Source of the DNA: Pseudomonas corrugata
Lineage (GTDB): Bacteria; Pseudomonadota; Gammaproteobacteria; Pseudomonadales; Pseudomonadaceae
NCBI RefSeq assembly: GCF_001269905.1
Contig: NZ_LHVK01000025.1
Coordinates: 122,813 to 186,812 of the forward strand
Direction: 5' to 3'
DNA length: 64,000 bases
The position numbers and the translations under genes were made by a program. The notes below the pieces were generated by a model that was not told where the DNA came from, did no database searches, and worked only from the letters and a program-made list of their open reading frames with translations. Shown here piece after piece: positions 27,093-36,796 of the stretch. The stretch's first letter is position 1; each line of letters starts with the position of its first letter.

Positions 27093-29027
27093 TCAGGCCC
27101 TGAACTGCCCCAGACTCGCCTTCAACTGTGCCGCCAGATTATCCAGCACCTTGCCGCTTGCCGTCGTCTCAACCACAGCCTGGGCCGCTTTCTCGGCCTG
27201 GACGTGAATAGTCTCGACCCGCCCACGCACCGCCTGTGCCCCCTGAGCCTGATGAGCCGCCGCCTGAGTCGCCAGACCAATGGCCGCGTGCACCTGCTCC
27301 ACGGAAGCCTGCACCGACTGCTGCAATCGGGCACTGTCACGCAACACCAGCAACCCCTCACTGGCCTGCCGACCGGCCTGGCCGATCGCGGCCACTGCCT
27401 CGCGGGCACCCTGCTGCAACGCCACGATATGGGCCTGAATGTCACCGGTCGAACTCTGGGTCTTACTGGCCAACGCCCGCACTTCGTCCGCCACCACCGC
27501 AAAACCACGCCCGGTCTCCCCGGCCCGCGCCGCTTCGATGGCCGCGTTCAGGGCCAGCAGGTTGGTCTGCTCGGCGATACCATGAATGACTGTCAACACT
27601 ACCTCGATCTGCTCGCTCTGCTGCGCCAGCCGCTCGATTACCTTCGCCCCAGTGTCAACCTGCCCGGCCAGCGCCTCGATCAGACCGCTGACCTTGGCCG
27701 AAGTACGCGTGTTTTCATCAGTGGCCTGGCGGATCTCCACCACCTGCTGCAAGGCCGCCTGCATCGCCTGGCTTTCCGACTGAGCTTCGTCGGCCATTTG
27801 CGACAGCGCACGCAAGCTCTCGGCCACCTCATCACGCTGCATCCCGGCCGCCGCATCGGCGCCGGAGTTGCGCAAGGTCATTGCACCGATTTCCACACCG
27901 GTGCGCTGGGCGACATCACCCGCCTCCCGCACGATGGGCTGCAACTTATCCACAAAGCGATTGACCGCTGAGGCCATATCGCCAATTTCATCCTTGCTGT
28001 TGATCTGCACGCGCTTGGTCAGGTCCCCCTCGCCCGCCGCCAGATCATTCATTGCCGCGATCAGCAACTTCAAGCGATTCACCACCCGACGCCCCAGCAC
28101 CACAGCCAACAGCAGCAGCACACCGAAGCCCACCAGCGCCAGGCCCAGGCCGATGCGCCAACGCAGGGTGCCTGCCGCTTCCTGCACGGTGCTGGAAGTG
28201 TTGGTCTGCATCTGCGTGGCCGTGGCCTGTGCCGACTGCAGGCGACCGCGCATGGCGGTGGCACTGTCGGCGGCGGCTCCCTTGAGGCTGTCACCGACCA
28301 GTTGATCGCTGCTGGCGATCAAGGCCGAGAAGCGTTGATCCAGCGCCTTCAGGTCGGACTCCACCGAAGCGGTGGAGACCCCCATCAGCACTTTACCGAT
28401 TTCCACCCCATTGGGATTGATCGACGCCTCGAGGTAGTACACCGACGGATCGGTCTTCGCAGCGTCCAGCACCTTGTCCAGCGCCCGGTCGCCCTTGCCC
28501 TTTTCCAGCAAAGCCTTGTTGATCGCGTTATCCCGGTTCAGGTAACGGGTCAGATGTTCACCGTTGGCATCGTTATAGATGACGAACAACACGTTGGGGT
28601 TGCGCTGGGCCCGGCGGGCGAACTCGGAAAGCGTCGGTATGTCACTGTCCCACATGGCGCGGGGAGCGACGGAAGCCAGCAGCTGCGCCATATCATTGGC
28701 GGAGTCCTTGAGCCCCTTTTCCAGCGTTGCCCGCAGCTGCGACTGCTCGTCCTTCAGGCGTGCGGATAAACCCGCAGTCAAACGCTGACGGGTACTGGCA
28801 GACAGACTGTCCAGGCTCGAAGTGACCTCCCGGCCAGCCTGCTCCAGCTCACCGGAGAGTTTCTGGCTGTCAGCGCCAAGGCGTGTACCCAGGTCGGTTT
28901 CAAGCGCCGTGACCGTGCTGCGGGTCAGCGCAACCGCCACCAACACCTGCACCAAAAGGGCGATACCGAGGGTAACGAACACAGGCCGTAGTAAACGGCT
29001 TTGTAACAGTGAGAGAACGGCCGACAC
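27093..29027 (-). CDS. Methyl-accepting chemotaxis protein
   Basis: Chemoreceptor of 644 residues. An N-terminal membrane helix (about 14-35) is followed by a periplasmic ligand-binding region (about 36-290), a second membrane helix (about 293-318), a HAMP domain (RRVVNRLKLLIAAMNDLAAG...) and a cytoplasmic signalling domain with the hairpin tip EQTNLLALNAAIEAARAG. It signals to CheA/CheW. The sensor region contains MWDSDIPTLSEFARRAQRNP, FVIYNDANGEHLTRY and DPSVYYLEA, typical of a double-layer PAS-less sensor; ligand unknown. I chose the GTG at 29027 because AGAGG precedes it; ATG codons at 29051 or further upstream have poor sites. It is just downstream of purA's promoter-distal end, on the same strand, with 148 bases between. 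Confidence 0.9.
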   Translation of the reverse strand: MSAVLSLLQSRLLRPVFVTLGIALLVQVLVAVALTRSTVTALETDLGTRLGADSQKLSGELEQAGREVTSSLDSLSASTRQRLTAGLSARLKDEQSQLRATLEKGLKDSANDMAQLLASVAPRAMWDSDIPTLSEFARRAQRNPNVLFVIYNDANGEHLTRYLNRDNAINKALLEKGKGDRALDKVLDAAKTDPSVYYLEASINPNGVEIGKVLMGVSTASVESDLKALDQRFSALIASSDQLVGDSLKGAAADSATAMRGRLQSAQATATQMQTNTSSTVQEAAGTLRWRIGLGLALVGFGVLLLLAVVLGRRVVNRLKLLIAAMNDLAAGEGDLTKRVQINSKDEIGDMASAVNRFVDKLQPIVREAGDVAQRTGVEIGAMTLRNSGADAAAGMQRDEVAESLRALSQMADEAQSESQAMQAALQQVVEIRQATDENTRTSAKVSGLIEALAGQVDTGAKVIERLAQQSEQIEVVLTVIHGIAEQTNLLALNAAIEAARAGETGRGFAVVADEVRALASKTQSSTGDIQAHIVALQQGAREAVAAIGQAGRQASEGLLVLRDSARLQQSVQASVEQVHAAIGLATQAAAHQAQGAQAVRGRVETIHVQAEKAAQAVVETTASGKVLDNLAAQLKASLGQFRA

Positions 29028-29175
29028 AGGAAATCCCTCTACGAACGCCATTAATTTGATGGCACTCGTCAAGATGTGCCAGTAATGGAGTTGCTTAGCA
29101 AGTGTTGTGCCGTCGGCAGGCAGAAACGACAAAGGACCCGCATAAGGGTCCTTTGCCTGTTACATCAGTGACTTA

Positions 29176-30468
29176 TCAGCCGAACGGGTGACGCAGAACG
29201 ATGGTTTCGTTGCGGTCCGGACCCGTCGAAATAATGTCGATCGGCGCACCGACCAGCTCTTCGAGGCGCTTGATGTAGTTGCGGGCCGCCGCAGGCAGCT
29301 CTTCCAGGGTCTTGGCACCCACGGTCGATTCGGTCCAGCCCGGCATCTGCTCGTACACTGGCTCCAGGCCAATGTAGCTGTCGGCGTCGGTCGGTGCATC
29401 GATGACCGCGCCGTCCTGGTTCTTGTAGCCCACGCAGATGTTGATGGTTTCCAGGCCGTCAAGCACGTCCAGCTTGGTCAGGCACAGACCCGAGATGCTG
29501 TTGACGTCGATGGCGCGACGCAGGATGACAGCATCGAACCAGCCGCAACGACGGGCACGACCGGTAGTGGCACCGAACTCGTGGCCGCGCTTGGCCAGGA
29601 AGGCACCGACGTCGTCGAACAGCTCGGTCGGGAACGGCCCCGAACCTACGCGAGTGGTGTAGGCCTTGGTGATACCCAGAATGTAGTCCACGTACATCGG
29701 ACCAAAACCCGACCCAGTGGCGATGCCGCCGGCAGTGGTGTTGGAGCTGGTGACGTACGGATAGGTGCCGTGGTCGATGTCCAGCAGCGAACCCTGGGCG
29801 CCTTCGAACATGATGTCCTTGCCCGCGCGACGCAGCTCGTGCAACTGGGCAGTGACGTCGAGCATCATCGGCTTGAGCAGCTCGGCGTATTCCATGCACT
29901 CATCCAGGGTCTTCTGGAAGTCGATGGCCGGCTCTTTGTAGTAATTGACCAGGACGAAGTTGTGGTAGTCCAGCAACTCGCCCAGCTTGGCCGCAAAACG
30001 CTCGCGGTGGAACAGATCACCGATACGCAGGCCACGACGGGCCACTTTATCTTCGTAGGCCGGGCCGATGCCGCGACCAGTGGTGCCGATCTTCATCTCG
30101 CCACGAGCCTTTTCACGGGCCTGGTCCAGCGCAACGTGGTAGGACAGGATCAGCGGGCAGGAAGGGCTGATACGCAGGCGCTCGCGCACCGGTACGCCTT
30201 TCTCTTCCAGCTTGACGATTTCCCGCAGCAGAGCATCGGGGGCAACCACGACACCGTTACCAATCAGGCACTGCACACCTTCGCGCAGCACGCCCGACGG
30301 AATCAGGTGCAGAACGGTTTTTTCACCGTCGATCACCAACGTGTGACCGGCGTTGTGGCCACCCTGGTAGCGCACTACGGCGGCAGCATGTTCGGTCAGC
30401 AGATCAACGATCTTGCCTTTGCCCTCATCACCCCATTGGGTGCCCAGGACTACGACATTCTTACCCAT
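29176..30468 (-). CDS. purA: Adenylosuccinate synthetase
   Basis: Enzyme of 430 residues that joins IMP and aspartate with GTP to give adenylosuccinate, the committed step to AMP. The N-terminal GTP-binding loop WGDEGKGKIVD (about 12-22), GGHNAGHT (about 36-43), TTGRGIGPAYEDK and the C-terminal TGPDRNETI are all present. The ATG at 30468 (MGKNVVVLGTQ) was chosen over an upstream in-frame codon because it fits the family. hisZ lies 54 bases upstream on the same strand, so they are probably cotranscribed. The stop is followed by the long upstream region of the chemoreceptor gene. Confidence 0.97.
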   Translation of the reverse strand: MGKNVVVLGTQWGDEGKGKIVDLLTEHAAAVVRYQGGHNAGHTLVIDGEKTVLHLIPSGVLREGVQCLIGNGVVVAPDALLREIVKLEEKGVPVRERLRISPSCPLILSYHVALDQAREKARGEMKIGTTGRGIGPAYEDKVARRGLRIGDLFHRERFAAKLGELLDYHNFVLVNYYKEPAIDFQKTLDECMEYAELLKPMMLDVTAQLHELRRAGKDIMFEGAQGSLLDIDHGTYPYVTSSNTTAGGIATGSGFGPMYVDYILGITKAYTTRVGSGPFPTELFDDVGAFLAKRGHEFGATTGRARRCGWFDAVILRRAIDVNSISGLCLTKLDVLDGLETINICVGYKNQDGAVIDAPTDADSYIGLEPVYEQMPGWTESTVGAKTLEELPAAARNYIKRLEELVGAPIDIISTGPDRNETIVLRHPFG

Positions 30469-30522
30469 AACACTTGTCCTCATTCGCGCAAACTTGGTGC
30501 CGGCCGCGGCCGGCAGGAAAAC

Positions 30523-31710
30523 TCAAGAAGCCAGCGGCAATACCTGCCAAAGCCCGTCCTGCTGAATCAATTGCCGGTCGCAGTCCGCTTCACGGGCGGC
30601 GGCCAAAGGCTGCCCAGGCAATGCCTGGACGACACGCTGACCTTCACTGCGCAACTGGCAGACAGCCTGCCAGAGTGCCGCATCCGTACTGTCAGGCATC
30701 CAGATACCGCCAGACGGTAGCTCGACTTCAGCACGCCCCAGGGTCACCAGGGTTTTCAGATCGGTAGAGAAACCGGTCGCCGGACGGGCGCGACCGAAAT
30801 CGGCGCCGATATCGTCGTAACGACCGCCCTGGGCAATGGACTGGCCCACGCCCGGCACGAACACTGCGAACACCACGCCGGTGTGGTAGTGGTATCCGCG
30901 CAACTCGCCCAGATCGAAATACAACGGCAGCTCAGGGAAACGCACCGACAGACGCTCGGCGATTGCCAGCAGGTCGTCCAGCGCCGCCAATACAGGCGCC
31001 GGCGCATGGGCCAGGCGATCACGCGCCGCTGCCAGCACCTCACGACCACCGCACAGGTCCACCAGCGCACGCAGCATGTCGGACAGATCGGCCGGCAATC
31101 CTTCGGTCAGGCTGATGACTTCATCGATGGCCTTGCGCTGCAAGGCATCGAACAACTGTTGCTCCACTTCACCGGACAGACCGGCTGCACGTGCCAGGCC
31201 GCGATAGATGCCAACATGGCCCAGGTCCATGTGGACATCCGGCACGTCGGCCAGTTGCAGCATGGCCAACATCAGGCTGATGACTTCCACATCGCTGCTC
31301 GGACTGGCATCGCCATACAACTCGGCACCCAGCTGGATCGGGCTGCGCGAGGACGACAGGGCGCGCGGCTGGGCGTGCAGCACACTGCCGGCATAGCACA
31401 GGCGACTTGGGCCTTCACGGCGCAAGGTGTGGGCGTCGATACGCGCTACCTGGGGCGTGATGTCGGCACGAAAACCCATCTGCCGGCCCGACTGCGGGTC
31501 GATGACCTTGAAGGTGCGCAGATCCAGGTCCTGACCCGCGCCGGTCAGCAGGGATTCCAGGTACTCGATATGTGGGGTGACAACAAACTCGTAACCCCAG
31601 CTCTGGAACAGATCCAACACCTGCCGACGCGCTATTTCGATACGCGCAGCTTCCGGTGGCAGTACTTCTTCGATGCCATCTGGCAGCAGCCAGCGGTCTA
31701 CCGTTGCCAT
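30523..31710 (-). CDS. hisZ: ATP phosphoribosyltransferase regulatory subunit
   Basis: Protein of 395 residues related to histidyl-tRNA synthetase but lacking tRNA-charging ability; in bacteria with a short HisG it forms the hetero-octamer that catalyses and regulates the first step of histidine synthesis. Features seen: DGIEEVLPPEAARIE (about 10-24), FKVIDPQSGRQMGFRADITPQVARID (motif 2 region), YHTGVVFAVFVPGVG and the motif 3-like RPATGFSTDL. The usual HisRS anticodon-binding domain is missing. Start at ATG 31710. Upstream of purA on the same strand. Confidence 0.94.
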   Translation of the reverse strand: MATVDRWLLPDGIEEVLPPEAARIEIARRQVLDLFQSWGYEFVVTPHIEYLESLLTGAGQDLDLRTFKVIDPQSGRQMGFRADITPQVARIDAHTLRREGPSRLCYAGSVLHAQPRALSSSRSPIQLGAELYGDASPSSDVEVISLMLAMLQLADVPDVHMDLGHVGIYRGLARAAGLSGEVEQQLFDALQRKAIDEVISLTEGLPADLSDMLRALVDLCGGREVLAAARDRLAHAPAPVLAALDDLLAIAERLSVRFPELPLYFDLGELRGYHYHTGVVFAVFVPGVGQSIAQGGRYDDIGADFGRARPATGFSTDLKTLVTLGRAEVELPSGGIWMPDSTDAALWQAVCQLRSEGQRVVQALPGQPLAAAREADCDRQLIQQDGLWQVLPLAS

Positions 31711-32034
31711 TACGCCATTCCCCTATGGTCCGGGCGGCCAGCCTTCGGGCCGGCCTTGAGTGAAGCAGAAAATGCCTTGGTCCTGCGCGCTACACAGGCA
31801 AAAAACGCGCAAGAGCGACGTGACGAATGACCTGGAATCGGCCTCGTCCAGCACTTCCCTCGAAAAACCTGTCGGGTCGTTCGACCCGACGCCTGCAACC
31901 AAAACCGCAATCGAACGTGCAGACGCAAAAAAGCCGGGAATTTCCCGGCTGCCGCATCATACACCCGTTTTCTCAAAGGATCACCCCGCCAGACGTTTTA
32001 GCCGCCGGGCGGAGTGTCTCGGGTCAACGTTGCA
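31711..32034. other. Gene-free interval between hflC and hisZ
   Basis: 324 bases with no gene that I can support. It contains the hflC terminator (31925-31950), a second perfect hairpin GTCGGGTCG-TT-CGACCCGAC at 31871-31890 that on the minus strand is followed by AGGTTTTTCG, and presumably the hisZ promoter nearer 31711. In P. aeruginosa, as I recall, a small DUF2065 gene sits here; I looked for a hydrophobic short frame on the minus strand and found none. Confidence 0.55.
31925..31950 (-). terminator. Terminator of the hfl operon
   Basis: AGCCGGGAA-ATT-TCCCGGCT hairpin (31932-31950); on the minus strand it is followed by TTTTTTGC. It lies 85 bases after the hflC stop. Confidence 0.9.
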
Positions 32035-32904
32035 TCAAGGCTTGCTCTTTTCCAGGTAGCGGAAAAAGTCGCTGCTCGGGTCCAGGACCAACACGTCGGA
32101 TTTATGCGCAAAGCTTTCACGGTAGGCATGCAGGCTACGGTAGAACGCGTAGAACTCCTGATCCTGGCCGTAGGCCTTGGCATAGATCGCCGCAGCCTGG
32201 GCATCACCGTCGCCACGAACTTCTTCCGATTCACGATAGGCTTCGGCCAGCAATACGCGACGTTGACGATCGGCGTCGGCACGGATGCCTTCGGCCAGCT
32301 CGTTACCCTTCGCGCGATGCTCGCGGGCTTCACGCTCGCGCTCGGTGCTCATCCGCTCGAATACGCTGCGATTCACTTCCTTCGGCAGATCGATGGCTTT
32401 GACTCGGACATCGACCACTTCAATACCCAGTTCCTTTTCCGCCATGGCGTTCAACGAACGGGTAATGTCTGCCATGAGCGCATCACGCTCACCGGAAACC
32501 ACTTCATGGAGGGTGCGCTTGCCGAACTGGTCGCGCAAACCCGATTCCAGGCGGCGGGACAGTCGCTCGTCAGCGATCTGCTTGAGACCCGAGGTGGCCG
32601 TGTAGAAGCGCTCGGCATCCTTCACGCGCCACTTGGCATAGGCATCAACCATGACCGCTTTCTTTTCCAGTGTCAGGAAGCGTTGCGTCGGTGCATCCAG
32701 GGTCATCAGGCGAGCGTCGAACTTGCGCACCTTGTTGACGTACGGCACCTTCATATGCAGCCCTGGCTGGACATCCGCCTCGACCACGCGACCGAACTGC
32801 AGCAACACCGCTCGCTCGGTCTGGGACACGATGTAGAAGCAGTTCCAGGCAGCGATCGCCACAACGACGCCAACAATAAGGGCGATCAGCGATTTATTGC
32901 TCAT
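32035..32904 (-). CDS. hflC: HflC, modulator of FtsH protease
   Basis: Membrane protein of 289 residues of the SPFH/prohibitin family: an N-terminal membrane anchor (about 6-25, LIALIVGVVVAIAAWNCFYI), a SPFH domain (about 26-200; SQTERAVLLQFGRVV) and a coiled-coil end. With HflK it forms the large periplasmic complex surrounding FtsH and limits degradation of some membrane proteins. The ATG overlaps the last base of the hflK stop (TGATG at 32902-32906), so the two are co-translated. A terminator follows. Confidence 0.96.
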   Translation of the reverse strand: MSNKSLIALIVGVVVAIAAWNCFYIVSQTERAVLLQFGRVVEADVQPGLHMKVPYVNKVRKFDARLMTLDAPTQRFLTLEKKAVMVDAYAKWRVKDAERFYTATSGLKQIADERLSRRLESGLRDQFGKRTLHEVVSGERDALMADITRSLNAMAEKELGIEVVDVRVKAIDLPKEVNRSVFERMSTEREREAREHRAKGNELAEGIRADADRQRRVLLAEAYRESEEVRGDGDAQAAAIYAKAYGQDQEFYAFYRSLHAYRESFAHKSDVLVLDPSSDFFRYLEKSKP

Positions 32905-34073
32905 CAGCGACTCTCCCTGGTACGTGCTTGCTGTTGCTGTTCCACCGCAGCGCGAGCATTCGCTTCATTGCTGGAAGACGACGTGCTGGCCGGCGGCGTG
33001 CTGGTGTTGCGACCGCTCTCGACCATCTTGTCCAACGGCAGGTACAGCAGATTGCTCTGCCCATTCTTGTTGCCGGTCACGAGGACCTTGCTGGTGTTGC
33101 TGAAAACTTCCTGCATGGTGTCCAGGTACAGACGCTCACGGGTCACCTCAGGGGCCTTGCGATACTCGACCACCAGCTTGGTGAAGCGATCGGCCTCACC
33201 CTTGGCACGGGAGACCACTTCGTCACGGTAACCGTTGGCATCTTCGATGATGCGCTGGGCCTGACCACGAGCTTCAGGCACGACGCCGTTGGCATAGGTT
33301 TCGGCCTGGTTGCGCGAACGCTGCTCGTCTTCGCGGGCGCGGATCACGTCGTCGAAGGCTTCCTGGACTTCACGCGGTGCCGCAGCGCTTTGCACGTTGA
33401 CCTGGGTGACGGTGATACCGGTGCGATAGGTGTCGAGGAACCGCTGCAGGCGCTCCTTGATTTCGCTGGCCATCAGCTCACGCCCCTCGGTCAGCACCTG
33501 GTCCATGGCAGTGGAGCCCACCACATGGCGCAACGCACTCTCGGTTGCATGCTGCAGGCTGACTTCCGGCTGGTCGACGTTCAGCACGAAGTCCTGAAGG
33601 TTGGTGATCTTGTACTGCACGGTCAGCGGTACTTCGACGATGTTCTCGTCTTCGGTGAGCATCTGGCCCTGCTTGGTGTAGGCACGCTCACGCGTGACGT
33701 TTTCCTGGTACTTCTGATCGATCGGCGGGAAATAGATGTTCAAGCCCGGGCCGACGGTTTCGTAGTACTTGCCGAAGCGCAGCACCACGGCCTGCTCCTG
33801 CTCGTCTACGACATAGACCGCGCTGTACAGCCAGACAGCTGCGAGCACGACCAGACCGATGCCGAGCAGGCCTAAACCGCCGCCCTTGCCTGGACGTCCA
33901 CTGCCGTCGTCACCGCGTTTCTTACCACCACCGAACAAACCGTTCAGGCTTTCCTGCAGCTTGCGGAAGGCCTCGTCGAGATCCGGCGGTCCCTTGCGGT
34001 CGCCGTTGTTACGACGCTTGCCGCCCCAGGGATCCTGGTTATTCGAGTTGCCACCCGGCTCATTCCAAGCCAT
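32904..34073 (-). CDS. hflK: HflK, modulator of FtsH protease
   Basis: Protein of 389 residues. A Gly/Asn/Asp-rich N-terminal region (MAWNEPGGNSNNQDPWGGKR) precedes a membrane helix (about 75-95, GLGLLGIGLVVLAAVWLYSA), the SPFH domain (about 96-290; VVDEQEQAVVLRFGKY) and a Ser/Ala-rich tail ending TRESR. The start at 34073 follows GGAG at spacing 8. It pairs with HflC and FtsH at the inner membrane. Gap to hflX is 85 bases; hflC overlaps its end. Confidence 0.96.
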   Translation of the reverse strand: MAWNEPGGNSNNQDPWGGKRRNNGDRKGPPDLDEAFRKLQESLNGLFGGGKKRGDDGSGRPGKGGGLGLLGIGLVVLAAVWLYSAVYVVDEQEQAVVLRFGKYYETVGPGLNIYFPPIDQKYQENVTRERAYTKQGQMLTEDENIVEVPLTVQYKITNLQDFVLNVDQPEVSLQHATESALRHVVGSTAMDQVLTEGRELMASEIKERLQRFLDTYRTGITVTQVNVQSAAAPREVQEAFDDVIRAREDEQRSRNQAETYANGVVPEARGQAQRIIEDANGYRDEVVSRAKGEADRFTKLVVEYRKAPEVTRERLYLDTMQEVFSNTSKVLVTGNKNGQSNLLYLPLDKMVESGRNTSTPPASTSSSSNEANARAAVEQQQQARTRESR

Positions 34074-34158
34074 AGCGCTCTCCATCTGATAAAGCAAAGA
34101 CGCACCCACGGCGCGCCGGCCAATGCTACAGAATGCCTGACACAGCTTTCTCAGGCTT

Positions 34159-35460
34159 TTATTGCAAAGTGTGTTGCTCGATGAACTCCATCGGTTGCAG
34201 CCCTTCACGACTGACCAGCCGATTCAGCTCCGACCGCGGCAGGCGAACCGCCAGCAGGCAAGCGCCTTCCTCGTCATGCTCTTCTTTTTGCACCGCGCCC
34301 AGCTCGAAGAACTGGGCTCGCAAGCGGGCAAACCGCTGTGGCAGCTTCAGGGTCCCGACAAACAGGTCGCTACCCAGCAGTTCCGCCACGGCTTGTTCGA
34401 GCAACTCGAGGCCGGTACCGTCCCGCGCCGACAACCAGACCCGCTGCGGCTTACCATCGGCATCGCGCTGGATCTGTGGTTCCACGCCTTCAAGCAAATC
34501 GAGTTTGTTGTATACCTCCAGGATCGGCAAGTCCTGGGCTCCGATCTCGCCGAGCACCACCATGACCTGCTCGATCTGCAGCATCCGGTCCGGCTCGGCG
34601 GCATCGATCACATGCAACAGCAGGTCGGAGTTGCTCGACTCTTCGAGCGTAGCCCGGAAAGCCTCGACCAGTTTATGCGGCAGGTGGCGGATGAAACCCA
34701 CGGTGTCGGCCAGCACGATCGGCCCGAGGTCGTCCAGTTCGAGCCGGCGCAGGGTCGGGTCAAGGGTGGCGAACAACTGGTCGGCAGCGTAGACATCCGA
34801 CTGGGTCACGTTATTGAACAGTGTCGATTTACCGGCATTGGTATAGCCCACCAGGGAAACCGTCGGGATGTCCGCGCGCTTGCGGCCGCGCCGCGACTGC
34901 TCGCGCTGGCTGCGGACCTTTTCCAGGCGCCCCTTGATCTGGCGCAGGCGAATCCGCAGCAGGCGCCGGTCGGTTTCCAGCTGGGTTTCACCCGGACCGC
35001 GCAAACCGATACCGCCCTTCTGCCGCTCAAGGTGCGTCCAGCCACGCACCAGCCGCGTGCTCATGTGCTCGAGTTGGGCCAGCTCGACCTGGAGCTTGCC
35101 TTCATGAGTACGGGCGCGCTGGGCGAAGATATCGAGAATCAGGCCCGTACGGTCGATCACGCGACACTCGAATACGCGTTCGAGGTTACGCTCCTGACTG
35201 GGCGTGAGGATGTGATTGAAGATCACCAGATCGGCTTCTTCGGCCTTGACCAGATCGCGCAGCTCCTCGACCTTGCCGCTGCCGATCAGGAACTTGGCGG
35301 TTGGCCGATGACGCGGCACGTTGAAAAACGCGACGGTCTCGGCGCCGGCCGAAAGTGCCAACTCCTGAAACTCCTGCGGGTCTTCGCGCGCCTCAGGGTC
35401 CTGTCCATCCAAGTGAACGAGAATGGCCCGCTCACCACCACCGTGGCGCTCAAAGAACAA
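34159..35460 (-). CDS. hflX: GTPase HflX (ribosome-associated)
   Basis: GTPase of 433 residues that binds the 50S subunit and splits stalled ribosomes under stress. The N-terminal HflX domain (about 20-190; VPRHRPTAKFLIGSGKVEEL, GPGETQLETDRR) is followed by the G domain (about 200-365) with G1 GYTNAGKST, G3 DTVGF and G4 NKLD. It starts with TTG at 35460, with AGGAG six bases upstream; this gives the expected MFFERHGGGER start of pseudomonad HflX, and no ATG is available nearby. It follows hfq by 12 bases. Confidence 0.94.
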   Translation of the reverse strand: MFFERHGGGERAILVHLDGQDPEAREDPQEFQELALSAGAETVAFFNVPRHRPTAKFLIGSGKVEELRDLVKAEEADLVIFNHILTPSQERNLERVFECRVIDRTGLILDIFAQRARTHEGKLQVELAQLEHMSTRLVRGWTHLERQKGGIGLRGPGETQLETDRRLLRIRLRQIKGRLEKVRSQREQSRRGRKRADIPTVSLVGYTNAGKSTLFNNVTQSDVYAADQLFATLDPTLRRLELDDLGPIVLADTVGFIRHLPHKLVEAFRATLEESSNSDLLLHVIDAAEPDRMLQIEQVMVVLGEIGAQDLPILEVYNKLDLLEGVEPQIQRDADGKPQRVWLSARDGTGLELLEQAVAELLGSDLFVGTLKLPQRFARLRAQFFELGAVQKEEHDEEGACLLAVRLPRSELNRLVSREGLQPMEFIEQHTLQ

Positions 35461-35472
35461 AGGAGACTCCTA

Positions 35473-35733
35473 TCAGGCGTTACCCGGTTCAGCGTCACCG
35501 CCTTCGGATTCGGTTGCGCTTGGCAGACGAATTGGACGAACCGGCACGACTGTCGAGATAGCGTGTTTGTAGACCATCTGGCTGACGGTGTTTTTCAGAA
35601 GGATGACGAACTGGTCGAAAGACTCGATCGTGCCTTGCAGTTTGATCCCGTTGACCAGATAGATGGACACCCCAACTTTCTCTTTACGTAAAGTGTTCAA
35701 GTAAGGGTCTTGTAGCGAATGCCCTTTTGACAT
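35473..35733 (-). CDS. hfq: RNA chaperone Hfq
   Basis: Hexameric Sm-like RNA chaperone of 86 residues that pairs small RNAs with mRNAs. The Sm1 motif (VSIYLVNGIKLQGTIESFDQF) and the Sm2 motif (YKHAISTVVP) are intact, with distal-face and rim residues visible; the C-terminus is short (SATESEGGDAEPGNA) as in pseudomonads. Start MSKGHSLQDPYL at 35733. It lies 91 bases after miaA and 12 before hflX. In other gammaproteobacteria the same miaA-hfq-hflX order holds and hfq has internal promoters in miaA; none was identified here. Confidence 0.98.
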   Translation of the reverse strand: MSKGHSLQDPYLNTLRKEKVGVSIYLVNGIKLQGTIESFDQFVILLKNTVSQMVYKHAISTVVPVRPIRLPSATESEGGDAEPGNA

Positions 35734-35824
35734 GTGCCGCACTCCTTTAAGGATCAATAATAAAAATCGGAATCAGATGGCTTTGGCCGTCACACCCCCA
35801 AGGATAGACGGCAATTGCAAGGAC

Positions 35825-36796
35825 TCAGCTCAATATGGAGACGGTCCCCAGGTATTTCAAGGCGCGTGGCAGATTGTCGCAATCAAGGCTGTCGAGCCAA
35901 TGCAGGTCACTCCAGCTGCGCAACCAGGTGAACTGGCGCTTCGCCAACTGGCGCGTGGCAATGATCCCACGCTCCTTCATCTCGGCTGACGTCAGCTTGC
36001 CGTCCAGGTAATCCCAGACTTGTCGATAACCCACCGCACGTATAGACGGCAACCCGGCATGCAGGTCACTTCGCTCACGCAGGGCTACGACCTCGTCTAT
36101 GAATCCCTGTTCCAACATCAATGTGAATCTTTGTTCAATTCGACGGTGCAGCACTTGCCGGTTCGCCGGGGCGATGGCCAGATTCGCGACAGTATAGGGT
36201 AATTGTTGCAGTCCCGAAGCGGCTGCTTCAGTACTTTGCGCAGATTGTCGCTGGCGCAGGGCGGTCATGCTCTGGCCACTGACCCGATAAACCTCCAAGG
36301 CCCGGCTCAGGCGCTGCGGATCATTGGGGTGAATACGTGCCGCCGACTCAGGGTCGATGACCGCCAATTGCTCGTGCAGAGCCTGCCAGCCGAGGCGCGC
36401 CGCCTCTTCTTCGATTTGTGCGCGCACTTCGGGATCGGCCGCCGGCATGTCAGCCAGTCCATCGATCAAGGCCTTGTAATACAGCATCGTCCCGCCCACC
36501 AGCAGGGGAATCCTGCCCCGCGCGGTGATGTCGGCCATGGCCTGGAGGGCATCACGGCGGAAATCCGCTGCCGAGTAGGCTTCGGCCGGATCCAGGATAT
36601 CGATCAACCGGTGGGGAAACTCCGCCAGCAGCTCCTTCGAGGGCTTGGCCGTGCCGATGTCCATCCCACGGTAGACCAGTGCCGAATCGACGCTGATCAG
36701 CTCACAAGGCAGGACCTTGGTCAACTCGATGGCCAGGTCGGTCTTGCCGGCGGCGGTCGGGCCCATCAGGAAAATCGCGGGGGGCAGCTGGCTCAT
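35825..36796 (-). CDS. miaA: tRNA dimethylallyltransferase
   Basis: Enzyme of 323 residues that transfers dimethylallyl from DMAPP to A37 of tRNAs reading UNN codons. The P-loop GPTAAGKTD is at about 12-20, followed by ISVDSALVYRGMDIGTAKP and PLLVGGTMLYYKAL. ATG at 36796 overlaps the mutL stop by one base (TGATG), coupling the two genes. hfq follows. Confidence 0.97.
   Translation of the reverse strand: MSQLPPAIFLMGPTAAGKTDLAIELTKVLPCELISVDSALVYRGMDIGTAKPSKELLAEFPHRLIDILDPAEAYSAADFRRDALQAMADITARGRIPLLVGGTMLYYKALIDGLADMPAADPEVRAQIEEEAARLGWQALHEQLAVIDPESAARIHPNDPQRLSRALEVYRVSGQSMTALRQRQSAQSTEAAASGLQQLPYTVANLAIAPANRQVLHRRIEQRFTLMLEQGFIDEVVALRERSDLHAGLPSIRAVGYRQVWDYLDGKLTSAEMKERGIIATRQLAKRQFTWLRSWSDLHWLDSLDCDNLPRALKYLGTVSILS

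Noticed and set aside
31710..31976. 88-codon minus-strand frame in the hflC-hisZ gap
   Set aside because: It runs through the terminator hairpin, has Arg-rich composition and no ribosome-binding site.
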